Shown here piece after piece: positions 1-8,736 of a stretch of DNA of 64,000 nt (its first letter is position 1; each line of letters begins with the position of its first letter). Below the pieces are notes generated by a model. It saw only the letters and a list, made by a program, of their open reading frames with translations, was not told the DNA's origin and searched no databases. The stretch covers positions 5,408,001-5,472,000 of the forward strand of contig NZ_BNED01000005.1 in assembly GCF_016755875.1 (NCBI RefSeq), read 5' to 3'. Both the position numbers and the translations under genes were made by a program. The stretch is from Streptomyces spororaveus (GTDB taxonomy: Bacteria > Actinomycetota > Actinomycetes > Streptomycetales > Streptomycetaceae).

Positions 1-180
1 GCTCATCTCCAGGACTCCTCGACGCCGTTCAAAATATCCACTTCTGTACCTCATGGTGTCTACCCGATGGCCGCTGATTCCGCTCCGGACGGGCATAAAT
101 CGGTCGCGTGGCTCGCCCCTCCGCACTAAGCTCGCGCGCTTTGGCCGACGTAGGAACGACGTGGGAAACGGAGGGATACG

Positions 181-996
181 GTGCTTCGGACAGTGCGTCT
201 CCACCTGGCCGTCGCGGCCGGCGGATTCAGGCGCTACGCCACCTACGGGACGGCGACGGCGGCCGGGGTGTTCACCAACACCGTGTTCGGGTTCATCGTC
301 GCGTACACGTACATCGCGCTGTGGGACGAGCGCCCCGGACTCGGCGGCTACGACCAGGCGCAGGCGCTGACCTTCGTCTGGGTGAGCCAATCGCTGCTGG
401 CCGCCGCCGCGCTGATCGGCGGCGGCTTCCAGGAGGAGCTCCAGGAGCGGATCCGGACGGGCGACATCGCCGTCGACCTCTACCGGCCCGCGGACCTCCA
501 GCTGTGGTGGCTCGCAGCCGATCTGGGCCGGGCGGCCTTCCAGTTGCTGGGCCGCGGCGTGGTGCCGCTGGTGGCGGGCGCGCTGGCGTTCCCGCTGGCG
601 CTGCCCTCGGATCCGCTGCGCTGGCTGCTGTTCCTGGTGTCCGTCCTGCTCGCGCTGGTGGTCAGCTTCGCGCTGCGCTACATGGTGGGGCTGGTGGCCT
701 TCTGGCTGATGGACGGGGCGGGGGTCAACATCATGGCCACCCTCGCCTCGGTCTTCTTCTCCGGGATGCTGCTGCCGCTGACCGTCTTCCCGGGCGGCTT
801 CGGCGAGTTCGTCCGCGTCCTGCCGTGGGCGGCGATGCTGCAGGTTCCGATGGACGTCCTGCTGGGCAAGCACGCGGGGGCCGGAGGCGCGGCCGAGGCG
901 CTGGGCTTCCAGGCCGGGTGGGCGCTCGTACTGCTGGGCACGGGGCGGCTGTTGCAGTCGGCCGCGACGCGGAAGGTGGTGGTCCAGGGTGGCTGA
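181..996 (+). CDS. ABC-2 type transporter permease (COG4587-like)
   Basis: This is the first gene of a three-gene ABC exporter operon. The 271-aa product is an integral membrane protein with about six hydrophobic segments and no catalytic motif. It is the family of ABC-2 permeases that pairs with COG4586-type ATPases; the substrate is unknown. The GTG start at 181 follows a GGAG-like ribosome site (about 170-174). The 3' end overlaps the next gene by 8 bp, so the two permeases are probably translationally coupled. Bases 1-180 hold no convincing gene; an ATG with an upstream GGAG on the - strand at positions 4-6 could be the start of a divergent gene leaving the window. The permease family is clear, the transported compound is not. 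Confidence 0.85.
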   Translation: MLRTVRLHLAVAAGGFRRYATYGTATAAGVFTNTVFGFIVAYTYIALWDERPGLGGYDQAQALTFVWVSQSLLAAAALIGGGFQEELQERIRTGDIAVDLYRPADLQLWWLAADLGRAAFQLLGRGVVPLVAGALAFPLALPSDPLRWLLFLVSVLLALVVSFALRYMVGLVAFWLMDGAGVNIMATLASVFFSGMLLPLTVFPGGFGEFVRVLPWAAMLQVPMDVLLGKHAGAGGAAEALGFQAGWALVLLGTGRLLQSAATRKVVVQGG

Positions 997-1900
997 GGCG
1001 GAAGCGGCGGCCCTGTCGCCGGGTGCGCGGGCCGGCGGGTTCGCGGTGGACGCCGGGCCCGCGCCGGAGCGGGGCCGGCCGCGGCGCGGCGGTCCGGTCC
1101 GGGAGGGGCTGCGCGGCTACCGGCTGATCGTGGCGATGTGGATCCGGTCCACGATGACCTACCGGACGTCCTTCGCCCTGACGACCGTCGGGCAGGCGGC
1201 GATCACCCTGCTGGACTTCGTCGCGATCTTCATCATGTTCTCGCACGTCGACGTGCTCGGCGGCTTCACGCTGCCCGAGATCGCCCTGCTGTACGGATCC
1301 TGCTCGGCCTCCCTGGGCCTGGCGGACCTGCTGCTGGGGAACACCGACCGGGTCGGCGCCCGGATCCGCGACGGCTCGCTCGACACGATGCTGGTACGGC
1401 CCGTCCCGGTGCTCGCGCAGGTCGCGGCGGACCGGTTCGCGCTGCGCCGGCTGGGCCGGATCGGGCAGGGGCTCGGGGTGATGGGCTGGGCGCTCTGGAC
1501 CCTGGACGTGGACTGGACGGCCGGGAAGGTGCTGCTGGTCCCCGTGATGGTGATCGCCGGGGCGGCGATCTTCGGGGCGGTGATGGTCACCGGCGCGGCC
1601 TTCCAGTTCGTGACCGGGGACGCGGCGGAGGTGCAGAACTCCTTCACCTACGGCGGCTGCACGATGCTCCAGTACCCGCCGACGGTCTTCGCGAAGGACC
1701 TGCTGCGCGGGGTGACCTTCATCGTCCCGCTGGCCTTCGTCAACTGGCTGCCCGCCCTGCACGTGCTGGGGCGGCCCGATCCGCTGGGGCTGCCCGGGTG
1801 GGTCGCGTACCTGAGCCCGCTGGTGGCCTTCGTGGTGTTCCTGCCCGCGTCGCTGGCGTGGCGCGCGGGAGTCCGTTCGTACCGAAGCACGGGGAGCTAG
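989..1900 (+). CDS. ABC-2 type transporter permease (COG3694-like)
   Basis: This is the second permease of the exporter, 303 aa. The first ~45 residues are hydrophilic and cytoplasmic, followed by about six transmembrane segments. The GTG start at 989 lies inside the 3' end of the previous permease. A later start cannot be excluded, because the N-terminal extension is low complexity. It presumably forms a heterodimeric membrane domain with the product of 181-996, energised by the ATPase encoded 4 bp downstream. Substrate unknown. Confidence 0.83.
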   Translation: MAEAEAAALSPGARAGGFAVDAGPAPERGRPRRGGPVREGLRGYRLIVAMWIRSTMTYRTSFALTTVGQAAITLLDFVAIFIMFSHVDVLGGFTLPEIALLYGSCSASLGLADLLLGNTDRVGARIRDGSLDTMLVRPVPVLAQVAADRFALRRLGRIGQGLGVMGWALWTLDVDWTAGKVLLVPVMVIAGAAIFGAVMVTGAAFQFVTGDAAEVQNSFTYGGCTMLQYPPTVFAKDLLRGVTFIVPLAFVNWLPALHVLGRPDPLGLPGWVAYLSPLVAFVVFLPASLAWRAGVRSYRSTGS

Positions 1901-1904
1901 AGCT

Positions 1905-2873
1905 GTGGCGGATGCGCTGATCTCGTTGGACGGGGTCGAGAAGGTCTTTGACGTACGGCGCCGCGTGAGCCTGATACGCCGGGAGAAACACCAGGTCAGG
2001 GCGGTGGACGGGATCAGCTTCGAGGTCGCCCGCGGCGAGATGGTCGGCTACATCGGGCCCAACGGTGCCGGGAAGTCCACCACGATCAAGATGCTGACCG
2101 GCATCCTGACGCCGACCGGCGGCCGGCTGCGGGTCGCGGGGATCGACCCGGCGCGGGAGCGGATGCGGCTCGCGCACCGGATCGGGGTGGTGTTCGGGCA
2201 GCGCACCACGCTGTGGTGGGACCTGCCGCTGAAGGACTCGTACGGGCTGATGCGGCGGCTGTACCGGGTGCCGCGGGCGCGGTTCGAGGAGAACCTGGAG
2301 CGCTGCGTGGACCGTCTCGACCTGGCCGAGCTGCTGGACGTACCGGTACGCCAGTTGTCGCTCGGGCAGCGGATGCGCGGGGACATCGCGGCGGCGCTGC
2401 TGCACGATCCGGAGGTGTTGTACCTCGACGAGCCGACGATCGGGCTGGACGTGGTGAGCAAGGCGAAGGTACGGGGCTTCCTGCGGCAGCTGAACGCGGA
2501 ACTCGGTACGACCGTGCTCCTCACGACGCACGACCTCCAGGACATCGAGCAGCTGTGCGAGAGGGTGATGGTGATCGACCACGGGCGGCTGATGTACGAC
2601 GGGCCGCTGGGCGGGCTGCACACGGCGGGAGCGGCCGGCGAGAGCGAGCGGACGCTGGTGGTGGACCTGGAGCGGGAGCTCGGGCCGATCAGTGTGGCGG
2701 GGGCGCGGGTGGTGAAGGTGGAGGGACCGCGGCAGTGGCTGGCGTTCCCGGCGGGGGCGTCGGCGGCACCGCTGGTGGCGGCGGTGGCGGCGGACTATCC
2801 GCTGGTGGACCTGTCGGTGCGGGAGCCGGACATCGAGGACGTGATCGCGCGGATGTACGCGGGGCGGGGCTGA
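1905..2873 (+). CDS. ABC transporter ATP-binding protein (COG4586-like)
   Basis: This is the nucleotide-binding subunit of the ABC-2 exporter, 322 aa. Walker A (GPNGAGKST, about residues 52-60), the signature LSLGQRMRGD and Walker B (LYLDEPTIGLD) are all present, with the switch His in TTHDL. The signature has Q-R-M in place of the usual G-G-Q, as in the COG4586 branch. The N-terminus carries the family's extra segment (VFDVRRRVSLIRRE) before the Walker A strand. The C-terminal ~70 residues form the accessory domain of this family. GTG start 4 bp after the permease stop. Confidence 0.9.
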   Translation: MADALISLDGVEKVFDVRRRVSLIRREKHQVRAVDGISFEVARGEMVGYIGPNGAGKSTTIKMLTGILTPTGGRLRVAGIDPARERMRLAHRIGVVFGQRTTLWWDLPLKDSYGLMRRLYRVPRARFEENLERCVDRLDLAELLDVPVRQLSLGQRMRGDIAAALLHDPEVLYLDEPTIGLDVVSKAKVRGFLRQLNAELGTTVLLTTHDLQDIEQLCERVMVIDHGRLMYDGPLGGLHTAGAAGESERTLVVDLERELGPISVAGARVVKVEGPRQWLAFPAGASAAPLVAAVAADYPLVDLSVREPDIEDVIARMYAGRG

Positions 2874-2964
2874 CGCTTCGCGGGTGCGCCCGGATCAGGG
2901 AAAAGCCGGGGGCGATCCGGAGGCGATCTCAGGGGCCGAGCCATACAACTCCCCGACAACCGTG

Positions 2965-2970
2965 CATAGT
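2965..2970 (+). promoter_or_regulatory. -10 element of a leaderless promoter
   Basis: CATAGT lies 9 nt before the ATG at 2980 and no Shine-Dalgarno sequence is present. This fits a leaderless transcript, a common arrangement in Streptomyces. No clear -35 is seen. Confidence 0.5.
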
Positions 2971-2979
2971 CTGGTCCGC

Positions 2980-3633
2980 ATGAGTGACGAGCGGCCGGAG
3001 AAGCCGTTGCCGGAGCTGAGGGCGTCGGACGCCGACCGGGACCGGGTGGTGGAGCGTCTGCGGGACGCCGTCGCCGAGGGCCGGCTCGACATGGAAGAGT
3101 TCGAGGAGCGGCTGGACGCGGCGTACAAGTCGCGGACCTACGCGGAACTGGAACCGCTGACGCGGGACCTGCCGGCGCCGGCGGACGGCGGGCCGGTGGC
3201 CCGGCCGACGGCGGCCGCGGAGCCCTGGACGGGCCGGATCGGCGGGGCGGGCGGCTCGGGGACGGCCGTCGCGGTGATGTCGGGCTTCCAGCGCAAGGGC
3301 CGGTGGACGGTGCCGGCGCGGTTCGACGCGGTGGCGTTCTGGGGCGGCGGGGAGCTGGACCTGCGGGAGGCGGACTTCGCGCAGCGCGAGGTGGTGATCA
3401 ACTGCGTCGCCGTCATGGGCGGCATCGAGATCACGGTGCCGCCGGGGGTGGAGCTCGACGTACGGGGCTTCGGTTTCATGGGCGCGTTCGACCAGCGCGA
3501 CAGCCCGGGCCGGTCGGAACCGGGCGCGCCGAGGGTGGTGGTGACGGGCTTCGCCTTCTGGGGCGGCGTGGAGGTCAAGGTCAAACAACGCAAACCCCCG
3601 CGGGGCGGCCCGTCCCTCCGCAAAGAGCTGTAG
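2980..3633 (+). CDS. DUF1707 and LiaF-like C-terminal domain protein
   Basis: The 217-aa protein has an N-terminal DUF1707 (about residues 10-62; conserved ASDADRDRVVERLRDA and GRLDMEEFEERLDAA). The C-terminal half carries β-strand repeats of the type seen at the LiaF C-terminus (VAFWGGGELDLREADF, AVMGGIEITVPPGV, FAFWGGVEVK). No membrane segment is seen, so it is probably cytosolic. LiaF relatives act in envelope-stress sensing, but nothing here ties this protein to a histidine kinase. The ATG at 2980 is chosen because it starts the DUF1707 block and has a -10 box just upstream; the frame is open from 2884. A long palindromic element begins about 45 bp after the stop. Confidence 0.85.
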   Translation: MSDERPEKPLPELRASDADRDRVVERLRDAVAEGRLDMEEFEERLDAAYKSRTYAELEPLTRDLPAPADGGPVARPTAAAEPWTGRIGGAGGSGTAVAVMSGFQRKGRWTVPARFDAVAFWGGGELDLREADFAQREVVINCVAVMGGIEITVPPGVELDVRGFGFMGAFDQRDSPGRSEPGAPRVVVTGFAFWGGVEVKVKQRKPPRGGPSLRKEL

Positions 3634-3678
3634 CCCCGGCTCCGTCCGGGGGTGGTGTGGGGTGGTGCCCCGCCGGAG

Positions 3679-3907
3679 TGTCTCCTCGGCTCGCGCCTGC
3701 GGCCGTGTGGTGCTGTGTCGGCCTGGGTTGCGCGCTCGTCCTGCGGGGACACTCCGCCGTGTCCCCACCCCACGGAAGTGCTTCGACAGTGCCCCGAAGC
3801 CGGGCCCGACGCAGGGGGAGCGGGGACGGGCAGGGGTGTCCCCGCAGGACGAGCGCGCAACCACCCCGAACGGGCCGGCCCCGCCGCAGGCGCGAGCCGA
3901 GGAGACA
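3679..3907. repeat. Long palindromic intergenic element, copy A
   Basis: This is a two-tier inverted repeat. The outer arms 3679-3702 and 3884-3907 are perfect 24-bp complements; the inner arms 3726-3752 and 3836-3862 are perfect 27-bp complements. The central loop is 83 bp. The same outer and inner arms recur at 60354-60567 with unrelated loop sequence. It sits in the 451-bp gap between two co-directional genes, and nothing else is seen in 3634-4084. Open frames run through it on both strands but match no protein family I know. No target-site duplication or transposase is visible. Function unknown: a structured 3' RNA, a protein-binding site or a non-autonomous mobile repeat are all possible. 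Confidence 0.85.
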
Positions 3908-4084
3908 CCCCTGCCCGGCCCCGCGGACCAACCCGCACCACGCCAGGACCCCGCCCCGCCCGGGGGCACCGTCGCGGCCCCCACCACGCCCCGCCGGGGG
4001 CAGCGGCGCGGCCCGGACCGCTACCCGCCGCGGGAGCGGAAGGGCGTGGCGGGAACTCCCCCGGCCTCCCAGGAGTCGGATGCT

Positions 4085-5452
4085 ATGCAGACAAACCCGG
4101 CGCCCGGGGGAAGGCAGGATCACGTGGAGAACCGCAAAACCGCCGGAGGCAACGGCAACGCCCCGCCCGCCCGCGCAGCAGCGGGCATGTTCGTGTTCAG
4201 CGCCGCCGACGAGGAGCGCCGCCGCGGGGTCCGGCGGATGAAGGCCACCGCCACCGGCCTGCTGCTCCTGGTGGCGCTGATCTACGTACTCGCCAAGTAC
4301 GCCCAGCACGCCTGGGGCGCCGGCGGCTGGGCCGCGTTCGTCGCCGCCGCGGCCGAGGCAGGCATGGTCGGCGCGCTCGCGGACTGGTTCGCCGTGACCG
4401 CCCTCTTCCGGCACCCGCTCGGCCTGCCCATCCCGCACACCGCGATCATCCCGACCAAGAAGGACCAGCTCGGCGTCACCCTCGGCGAGTTCGTCGGCGA
4501 GAACTTCCTCTCGTCCGACGTGGTCCGGGCCCGCCTCCACGCCCTCGGCATCGGCGGCCGCCTCGGCTCCTGGCTGGCCGAGCCCGAACACGCGGACCGG
4601 GTCACCGCCGAGCTGGCCGCCGCCCTGCGCGGCGCGCTCACCGTGCTGCGCGACTCCGACGTCCAGGCCGTCGTCGGCGAGGCCATCACCCGGCGCGCCG
4701 AGACCGCCGAGATCGCTCCGGGCATCGGCAAGACCCTGGAGCGGGTCGTCGAGGACGGCGGCCACCGCCGGGCCGTCGACCTCATCTGCGCCAAGGCCCA
4801 TGACTGGCTGGTCACGCACGGGGCCTCGATCACGGACGCGGTCCAGGGCGGCGCCCCCGGCTGGACCCCGAGGTTCGTGGACCGCAAGGTGGGCGAGCGC
4901 GTCTACAAGGAGCTGCTCCGCTTCGTCACGGAGATGCGGGACATGCCCGAGCATCCGGCGCGCGGGGCGGTGGACCGTTTCCTGACGGACTTCGCGGCCG
5001 ATCTCCAGTCGGACACGGAGACCCGCGCGAAGGTGGAGCGGCTCAAGTCCGAGATCCTGGCACGCGACGAGGTCCAGGACGTCATCGCCTCCGCATGGTC
5101 GGCGATCCGGTCGATGATCATCTCGGCGGCGGAGGACGAGCAGAGCGAGCTGCGCCTGAGGGTCCGCGCCTCGCTGATCTCCCTCGGTGCGCGCCTGGCC
5201 ACCGACGGCCGCCTGCAGGCGAAGGTGGAGGGCTGGATCGAGGGCGCGGTCGTCTACGTGGTCACCACCTACCGGACCGAGATCACCTCGCTGATCACGG
5301 ACACGGTGGCGGCCTGGGACGCCGAGCACACCTCCCGCAAGATCGAGGCCCACATCGGCCGTGACCTGCAGTTCATCCGTATCAACGGCACGGTGGTCGG
5401 CGCCCTGGCGGGCCTGTTGATCTATACGGTGTCCCGCGCCTTCGGGGCGTAG
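4085..5452 (+). CDS. DUF445 family membrane protein
   Basis: The 455-aa protein has a transmembrane helix near residue 55 (GLLLLVALIYVLA) and another at the extreme C-terminus (VVGALAGLLIYTVSRAF). Between them lies the long helical DUF445 region, including the conserved AADWFAVTALFRHPLGLPIPHTAIIP block. Function is unknown in the family. The ATG at 4085 has AGGAG 9 nt upstream. A GTG at 4124 with its own purine-rich site is a credible alternative, giving a protein 13 residues shorter. The 3' end overlaps the convergent gene at 5422 by 31 bp. Confidence 0.88.
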   Translation: MQTNPAPGGRQDHVENRKTAGGNGNAPPARAAAGMFVFSAADEERRRGVRRMKATATGLLLLVALIYVLAKYAQHAWGAGGWAAFVAAAAEAGMVGALADWFAVTALFRHPLGLPIPHTAIIPTKKDQLGVTLGEFVGENFLSSDVVRARLHALGIGGRLGSWLAEPEHADRVTAELAAALRGALTVLRDSDVQAVVGEAITRRAETAEIAPGIGKTLERVVEDGGHRRAVDLICAKAHDWLVTHGASITDAVQGGAPGWTPRFVDRKVGERVYKELLRFVTEMRDMPEHPARGAVDRFLTDFAADLQSDTETRAKVERLKSEILARDEVQDVIASAWSAIRSMIISAAEDEQSELRLRVRASLISLGARLATDGRLQAKVEGWIEGAVVYVVTTYRTEITSLITDTVAAWDAEHTSRKIEAHIGRDLQFIRINGTVVGALAGLLIYTVSRAFGA

Positions 5453-6435
5453 GGCGGCGGGAGCGGCAGCTCCAGCTGGGCGTGGCCGCGGGCGGTGACC
5501 TCCGCGGGTGCGGGGCGGGCGGCGCCCAGTACCAGGAGCGCGCGTAAGGCGGCGATCACGTCGGCCGCTCTGTCGCGCAGGATTCCGGGTGTCGTACTGG
5601 CCACCAGGACGCCCCGGGATTCCAGGCGCAGCCGCCGGTGGACGGTGGCCTGCCAGGCGTCGCGCGTGTAGTGGTACTCCGCGGAGTCGATCTCCAGGGC
5701 CACGCCCTCCTCGGGCCAGTACGCGTCCGGGCTGGCGAGGAAGGCCCCGTCCGGGCCGTGGAGGCGGGCGTTCCAGAGCGGGGCCGGGAGGTCGGTCGCC
5801 GCCAGGGTGTCGCGGGCGCGGCCCTCGGCGATCGAGCGGACCCCGGCGACCAGCTCGGCGGCCGCGACCCGTACGGCGGGGCGGCCGCGGACCCGGGCCG
5901 CGCGTAGTTCGGCGTGCAGGTCGTGCGGGTGGCACCAGCCGCCCTGGACGACGTTGGCCAGTACGGAGCGCACCAGGTCGGGGTCGTCCGTACGGGCCGC
6001 GAAGTCGGCGGCGGCCCGGATCGGGCGGGTGCTGGGGACGCCGGAGACGTGGATGGTGGCGGGCCAGCGCGAGGTCGGGCAGGGCCGGACCCGGCCCGTG
6101 GCGACGGGCGAGCGCGGGGCGCGGACGAGGACGTCGAGCGGTTCGGGCGGGGCGTCGCGGATGCCGAGGAGCGCGAGCGCGCTGCCGCCGGTGAGCGCGG
6201 CGGTGGATCCGGACAGCGGGTCGGCCGTGGGGTGGGCGGCGTACAGGACGGCGGACAGCGCCTGCTGCCGGGTGTCCGGCGGGCCGGTCTGCAGGAGGTA
6301 CACCCGGGGCAGGAGCCGCTGCCAGGGTCCTCCGCGGCGGCTGCGGCCGCTGATGGTGGCGGCCGGGATCCCGGCCTGCCTGAGCTGGTGGTAGGTGGCC
6401 AGGTTCTGCTGCCGCTGCGCGATACGGGTGATCAT
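5422..6435 (-). CDS. AbiEi-like antitoxin-domain protein with Vsr-like C-terminus
   Basis: The 337-aa protein begins with the winged-helix block seen in type IV (AbiEi) antitoxins (QLRQAGIPAATISGRSRRG, PRVYLL). It ends with a domain resembling the Vsr/DUF559 nuclease fold (VALEIDSAEYHY, then LESRGVLV). No AbiEii-type nucleotidyltransferase toxin lies next to it, so it is an orphan here. Such orphans are widespread in actinobacteria and their role is unclear. The last 31 bp overlap the convergent DUF445 gene. The ATG at 6435 is the first start of the open frame. Whether the C-terminal fold is catalytic cannot be judged. Confidence 0.75.
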   Translation of the reverse strand: MITRIAQRQQNLATYHQLRQAGIPAATISGRSRRGGPWQRLLPRVYLLQTGPPDTRQQALSAVLYAAHPTADPLSGSTAALTGGSALALLGIRDAPPEPLDVLVRAPRSPVATGRVRPCPTSRWPATIHVSGVPSTRPIRAAADFAARTDDPDLVRSVLANVVQGGWCHPHDLHAELRAARVRGRPAVRVAAAELVAGVRSIAEGRARDTLAATDLPAPLWNARLHGPDGAFLASPDAYWPEEGVALEIDSAEYHYTRDAWQATVHRRLRLESRGVLVASTTPGILRDRAADVIAALRALLVLGAARPAPAEVTARGHAQLELPLPPPYAPKARDTV

Positions 6436-6469
6436 GCCCGGGGTATGCCCGGTGGGGTGCGGGCGATGC

Positions 6470-7006
6470 TCAGGCCGAGGGGTGGTTCGGGGCGAGGAAG
6501 ACGACGACGCCGTTCTGCGTGCCGGGCAGGGGGGCGACCTCGTGCCAGCCGAGGCGCCGGTAGGTGGCGACGGTGTCGGTGGCCACCCGTGCGGTCAGCA
6601 GCCAGGCGCGGTCGTCGGGGGCGTCGGCGGTGATCTCGGCGAGCAGGGCGCGCCCGGTGCCGGTCCCGCGCGCGTGCGGGCGTACGGCGAGCTCGTCGAT
6701 CTCCAGGGCGCCGATGAGGAGTTCCCGTACGCGCGGCCGGCCGAGCTGCGCGGAGACCTGTCCGTAGCCGCGGTCGCGGGGGAACGCCTTGGGGGTGATC
6801 CAGGCGGTGGCGAAGCCGTCGATGCCGGCGGCCGACTGCGCGAAGGCGGTACGGAAACCGGCGCGGCGGCTGTCGGCCTGGAGCCGGAGGGCGAACTGGC
6901 GAATGGTTTCTTCGTCCTCGTTCCACGGTGGGGCGGAGAACACCTCGCTGTAGGCGTCGGCCAGTTCGTCCGACAGGTCCAGCACGGCCGGTCCATAACA
7001 GATCAC
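6470..7006 (-). CDS. GNAT family N-acetyltransferase
   Basis: The 178-aa protein has the GNAT acetyl-CoA binding signature (ELAVRPHARGTGTGRALL, about residues 105-123) and the usual C-terminal strand (TYRRLGWHEVAPLPG). Substrate unknown. The GTG at 7006 has AAGGAG about 9 nt upstream on the coding strand, which fixes the start. The gene is on the same strand as, and 34 bp upstream of, the AbiEi-like gene, so the two may be co-transcribed. Confidence 0.85.
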   Translation of the reverse strand: MICYGPAVLDLSDELADAYSEVFSAPPWNEDEETIRQFALRLQADSRRAGFRTAFAQSAAGIDGFATAWITPKAFPRDRGYGQVSAQLGRPRVRELLIGALEIDELAVRPHARGTGTGRALLAEITADAPDDRAWLLTARVATDTVATYRRLGWHEVAPLPGTQNGVVVFLAPNHPSA

Positions 7007-7192
7007 GTTTGCAGCTCCTTGGGCCGGCTTGGGCGGCTTGGGTCGTATCGCCCCTATCGAAGAGCGAATCTACGCCGGGTACGTTCCCCGGAAGGGAGGT
7101 CCGCAGATCCGGAGGGTGTGCGACAAATCCGACTTCCGTACGGGGTTCCGGTCCGCCCGTATCGCCGCCCCCGGCGCGGCGTTGAACCCGGT

Positions 7193-7384
7193 GTGCCCAC
7201 CTCTCTCCTCCACAAAGCCCTGGTCGGCCTCGCCGCGTGCGCGGTGGCGTTCTTCCTCACCCTGGGCGTCATCGCGGTACTGCCCCGCGCCGTCCAGGAC
7301 ACCGTCCCGCCCGGCGTCCTCGGCGGGGGCGTCGTGGTCCTGGGCGTGACGACCGCGCGCCGCTTCACGCGGCGCGCGCGTTAG
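7193..7384 (+). CDS. Small membrane protein (hypothetical)
   Basis: The 63-aa frame from a GTG at 7193 encodes two hydrophobic segments (ALVGLAACAVAFFLTLG and VLGGGVVVLGVTTA) and a basic tail. I do not recognise a family. The region upstream of the GTG has no clear ribosome site, so the start is tentative. Third-position GC is as in neighbouring genes. It ends 41 bp before another small membrane-protein gene in the same direction, suggesting a pair. Confidence 0.5.
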   Translation: MPTSLLHKALVGLAACAVAFFLTLGVIAVLPRAVQDTVPPGVLGGGVVVLGVTTARRFTRRAR

Positions 7385-7425
7385 CCTCGTAGCGACGTCA
7401 CGTTCGAACGACTGGAGGCCCCTCG

Positions 7426-7725
7426 ATGGCGCAGATCCCCACCTCGGCGATAGCGGCGGCCGGCCTGGTCGGCGGCTACGCCACGGCCCGCTGGACCGGC
7501 GTACGCCCGCTGGGCGGCGTGGTCCTGGCGGCCGCGGGCAGCGTCGCGGCCCGCGAATGGCACCGCCGCACGACCCCGACGACCACGGCCCTCCTCGGCG
7601 CGGCGTACGTCGCCGCGTTCGCGGGATCACACCCCCTGGCGAAGAAGATCGGCCCCTGGCCGGCGGTCTTCACGGCGGCGGCCGCGGTAGCCACGGCGGC
7701 CTACGCGGCGGCGGACCGGGCCTGA
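7426..7725 (+). CDS. Small hydrophobic protein (hypothetical)
   Basis: The 99-aa product has three hydrophobic stretches (IAAAGLVGGYATA, LGGVVLAAAGSVAA, FTAAAAVATAAYAAA) and looks like a small integral membrane protein. The ATG at 7426 follows GGAGG about 10 nt upstream. No family recognised. It is the last gene with the typical very high GC before the lower-GC island begins. Confidence 0.7.
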   Translation: MAQIPTSAIAAAGLVGGYATARWTGVRPLGGVVLAAAGSVAAREWHRRTTPTTTALLGAAYVAAFAGSHPLAKKIGPWPAVFTAAAAVATAAYAAADRA

Positions 7726-7887
7726 GCAGCCCCTTGGCCCTGCCGAAGCTCGAGGTCCGGCCTCGCCGTACATCCGAGCTGGCCTCTCCACCCGTGGCAT
7801 GGTGAACGGCGGGACCGGTCAACGTTCCCTGCCGACTCCTACCTCCCGCCGATGGCCGGCAGGCCAGCCGTGGCCCCGCGTCCGGAG

Positions 7888-8736
7888 CTACTTGGATGCG
7901 GCTGACAGCAGAAAGCCGACATCCTGGTGCCTGCCGGCAGCTTGAAGAGTGGCGGTGATGTTCAGTACGGCTTGCCTGTCGGCACGCTCGCTGACGCCGG
8001 CGAGTACAGATTCCGCGGCCTCGTGCAACCCGACCTCCCTGCATGAGGTCACCGCTTCGATAATCTGACGCGCGCTCAGCGTCTTACCGGCTCGCCACAG
8101 AAGGAAGCCAGCGTCCCGGTGCCTGCCTTCAGCAAGGAAGCGAGTCACTGTTTCGAGCTCCGTCCATGCTGCTCTTGAAAGTACCCTGCGCTGCCGGTCC
8201 CCCTCTGCAGGGGGGACCGGCAGCGTATTTTCTGGCGGGACGGCGTGCGCTGTGGAGCGGGAGTGATCCTTCGAACGGGTGGTGAGGAGATGGGTGCGGG
8301 AGCGTAACCGGTGAGTAGCGCGAGGCGGTGCCAGCTTGGAAGCCGGCGGATCACCGTCAGATCCACCGGGGGGCTGCACGCTGGCAGAGTGTGGCAGGCA
8401 GTCGCAGTGCTGAATCCGGGCGCGGCGCCGTAGCTCCAGCAGCTCCCCAAGCGTGCAGGGCAGTTCCGTACCCTGCTCTGAGGCATCGGCCTGCACGGCG
8501 GTGAAGAAGGCGCCGAGCAGCGATTCCTCCGGTATCCGGCCACCGTTGAGGTGGTTGGAGAGGCTGGAAGCCACGAGGAATGCTTGAGCAGCGATCTCAG
8601 CCTGCGTCCGGTTCGTGCACTCGCGCAGCCTGCGAAGCATGTCTACGAGCCTCCGGTGGTCTTCGGGCAGGTCAGGAAGTTCCTTCCACCTGGTCTTGCG
8701 CGGCACCGTCTCTCCATTCATGCCGGGCTTCTTCAT
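7888..8736 (-). CDS. XRE-like HTH regulator at the island edge
   Basis: The protein is about 282 aa. It has an N-terminal helix-turn-helix region (HRRLVDMLRRLRECTNRTQA, then VASSLSNHLNGGRIPEESLL). The C-terminal third carries two related helical repeats ending RHRDAGFLLWRAGK and RHQDVGFLLSAASK. Such proteins are common streptomycete regulators; ligand and targets are unknown. It is divergent from the HNH-like gene at 8932, with about 195 bp between them, so it may control the island. The start is uncertain: ATG 8736, ATG 8721 and GTG 8760 are all in frame and none has a strong ribosome site. Base composition is visibly lower in GC than genes to the left. Confidence 0.7.
   Translation of the reverse strand: MKKPGMNGETVPRKTRWKELPDLPEDHRRLVDMLRRLRECTNRTQAEIAAQAFLVASSLSNHLNGGRIPEESLLGAFFTAVQADASEQGTELPCTLGELLELRRRARIQHCDCLPHSASVQPPGGSDGDPPASKLAPPRATHRLRSRTHLLTTRSKDHSRSTAHAVPPENTLPVPPAEGDRQRRVLSRAAWTELETVTRFLAEGRHRDAGFLLWRAGKTLSARQIIEAVTSCREVGLHEAAESVLAGVSERADRQAVLNITATLQAAGRHQDVGFLLSAASK

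Noticed and set aside
3652..4803. Open frames across the palindromic element that might be called small hypothetical proteins
   Set aside because: They translate the inverted arms (segments like SSCGDTPP) and start without ribosome sites; the same peptides appear at copy B only because the DNA repeats.
3581..5935. A 784-codon open frame on the - strand over the DUF445 gene
   Set aside because: It runs antisense to convincing genes and through palindromic element A, with Arg/Pro/Gly-rich nonsense composition.
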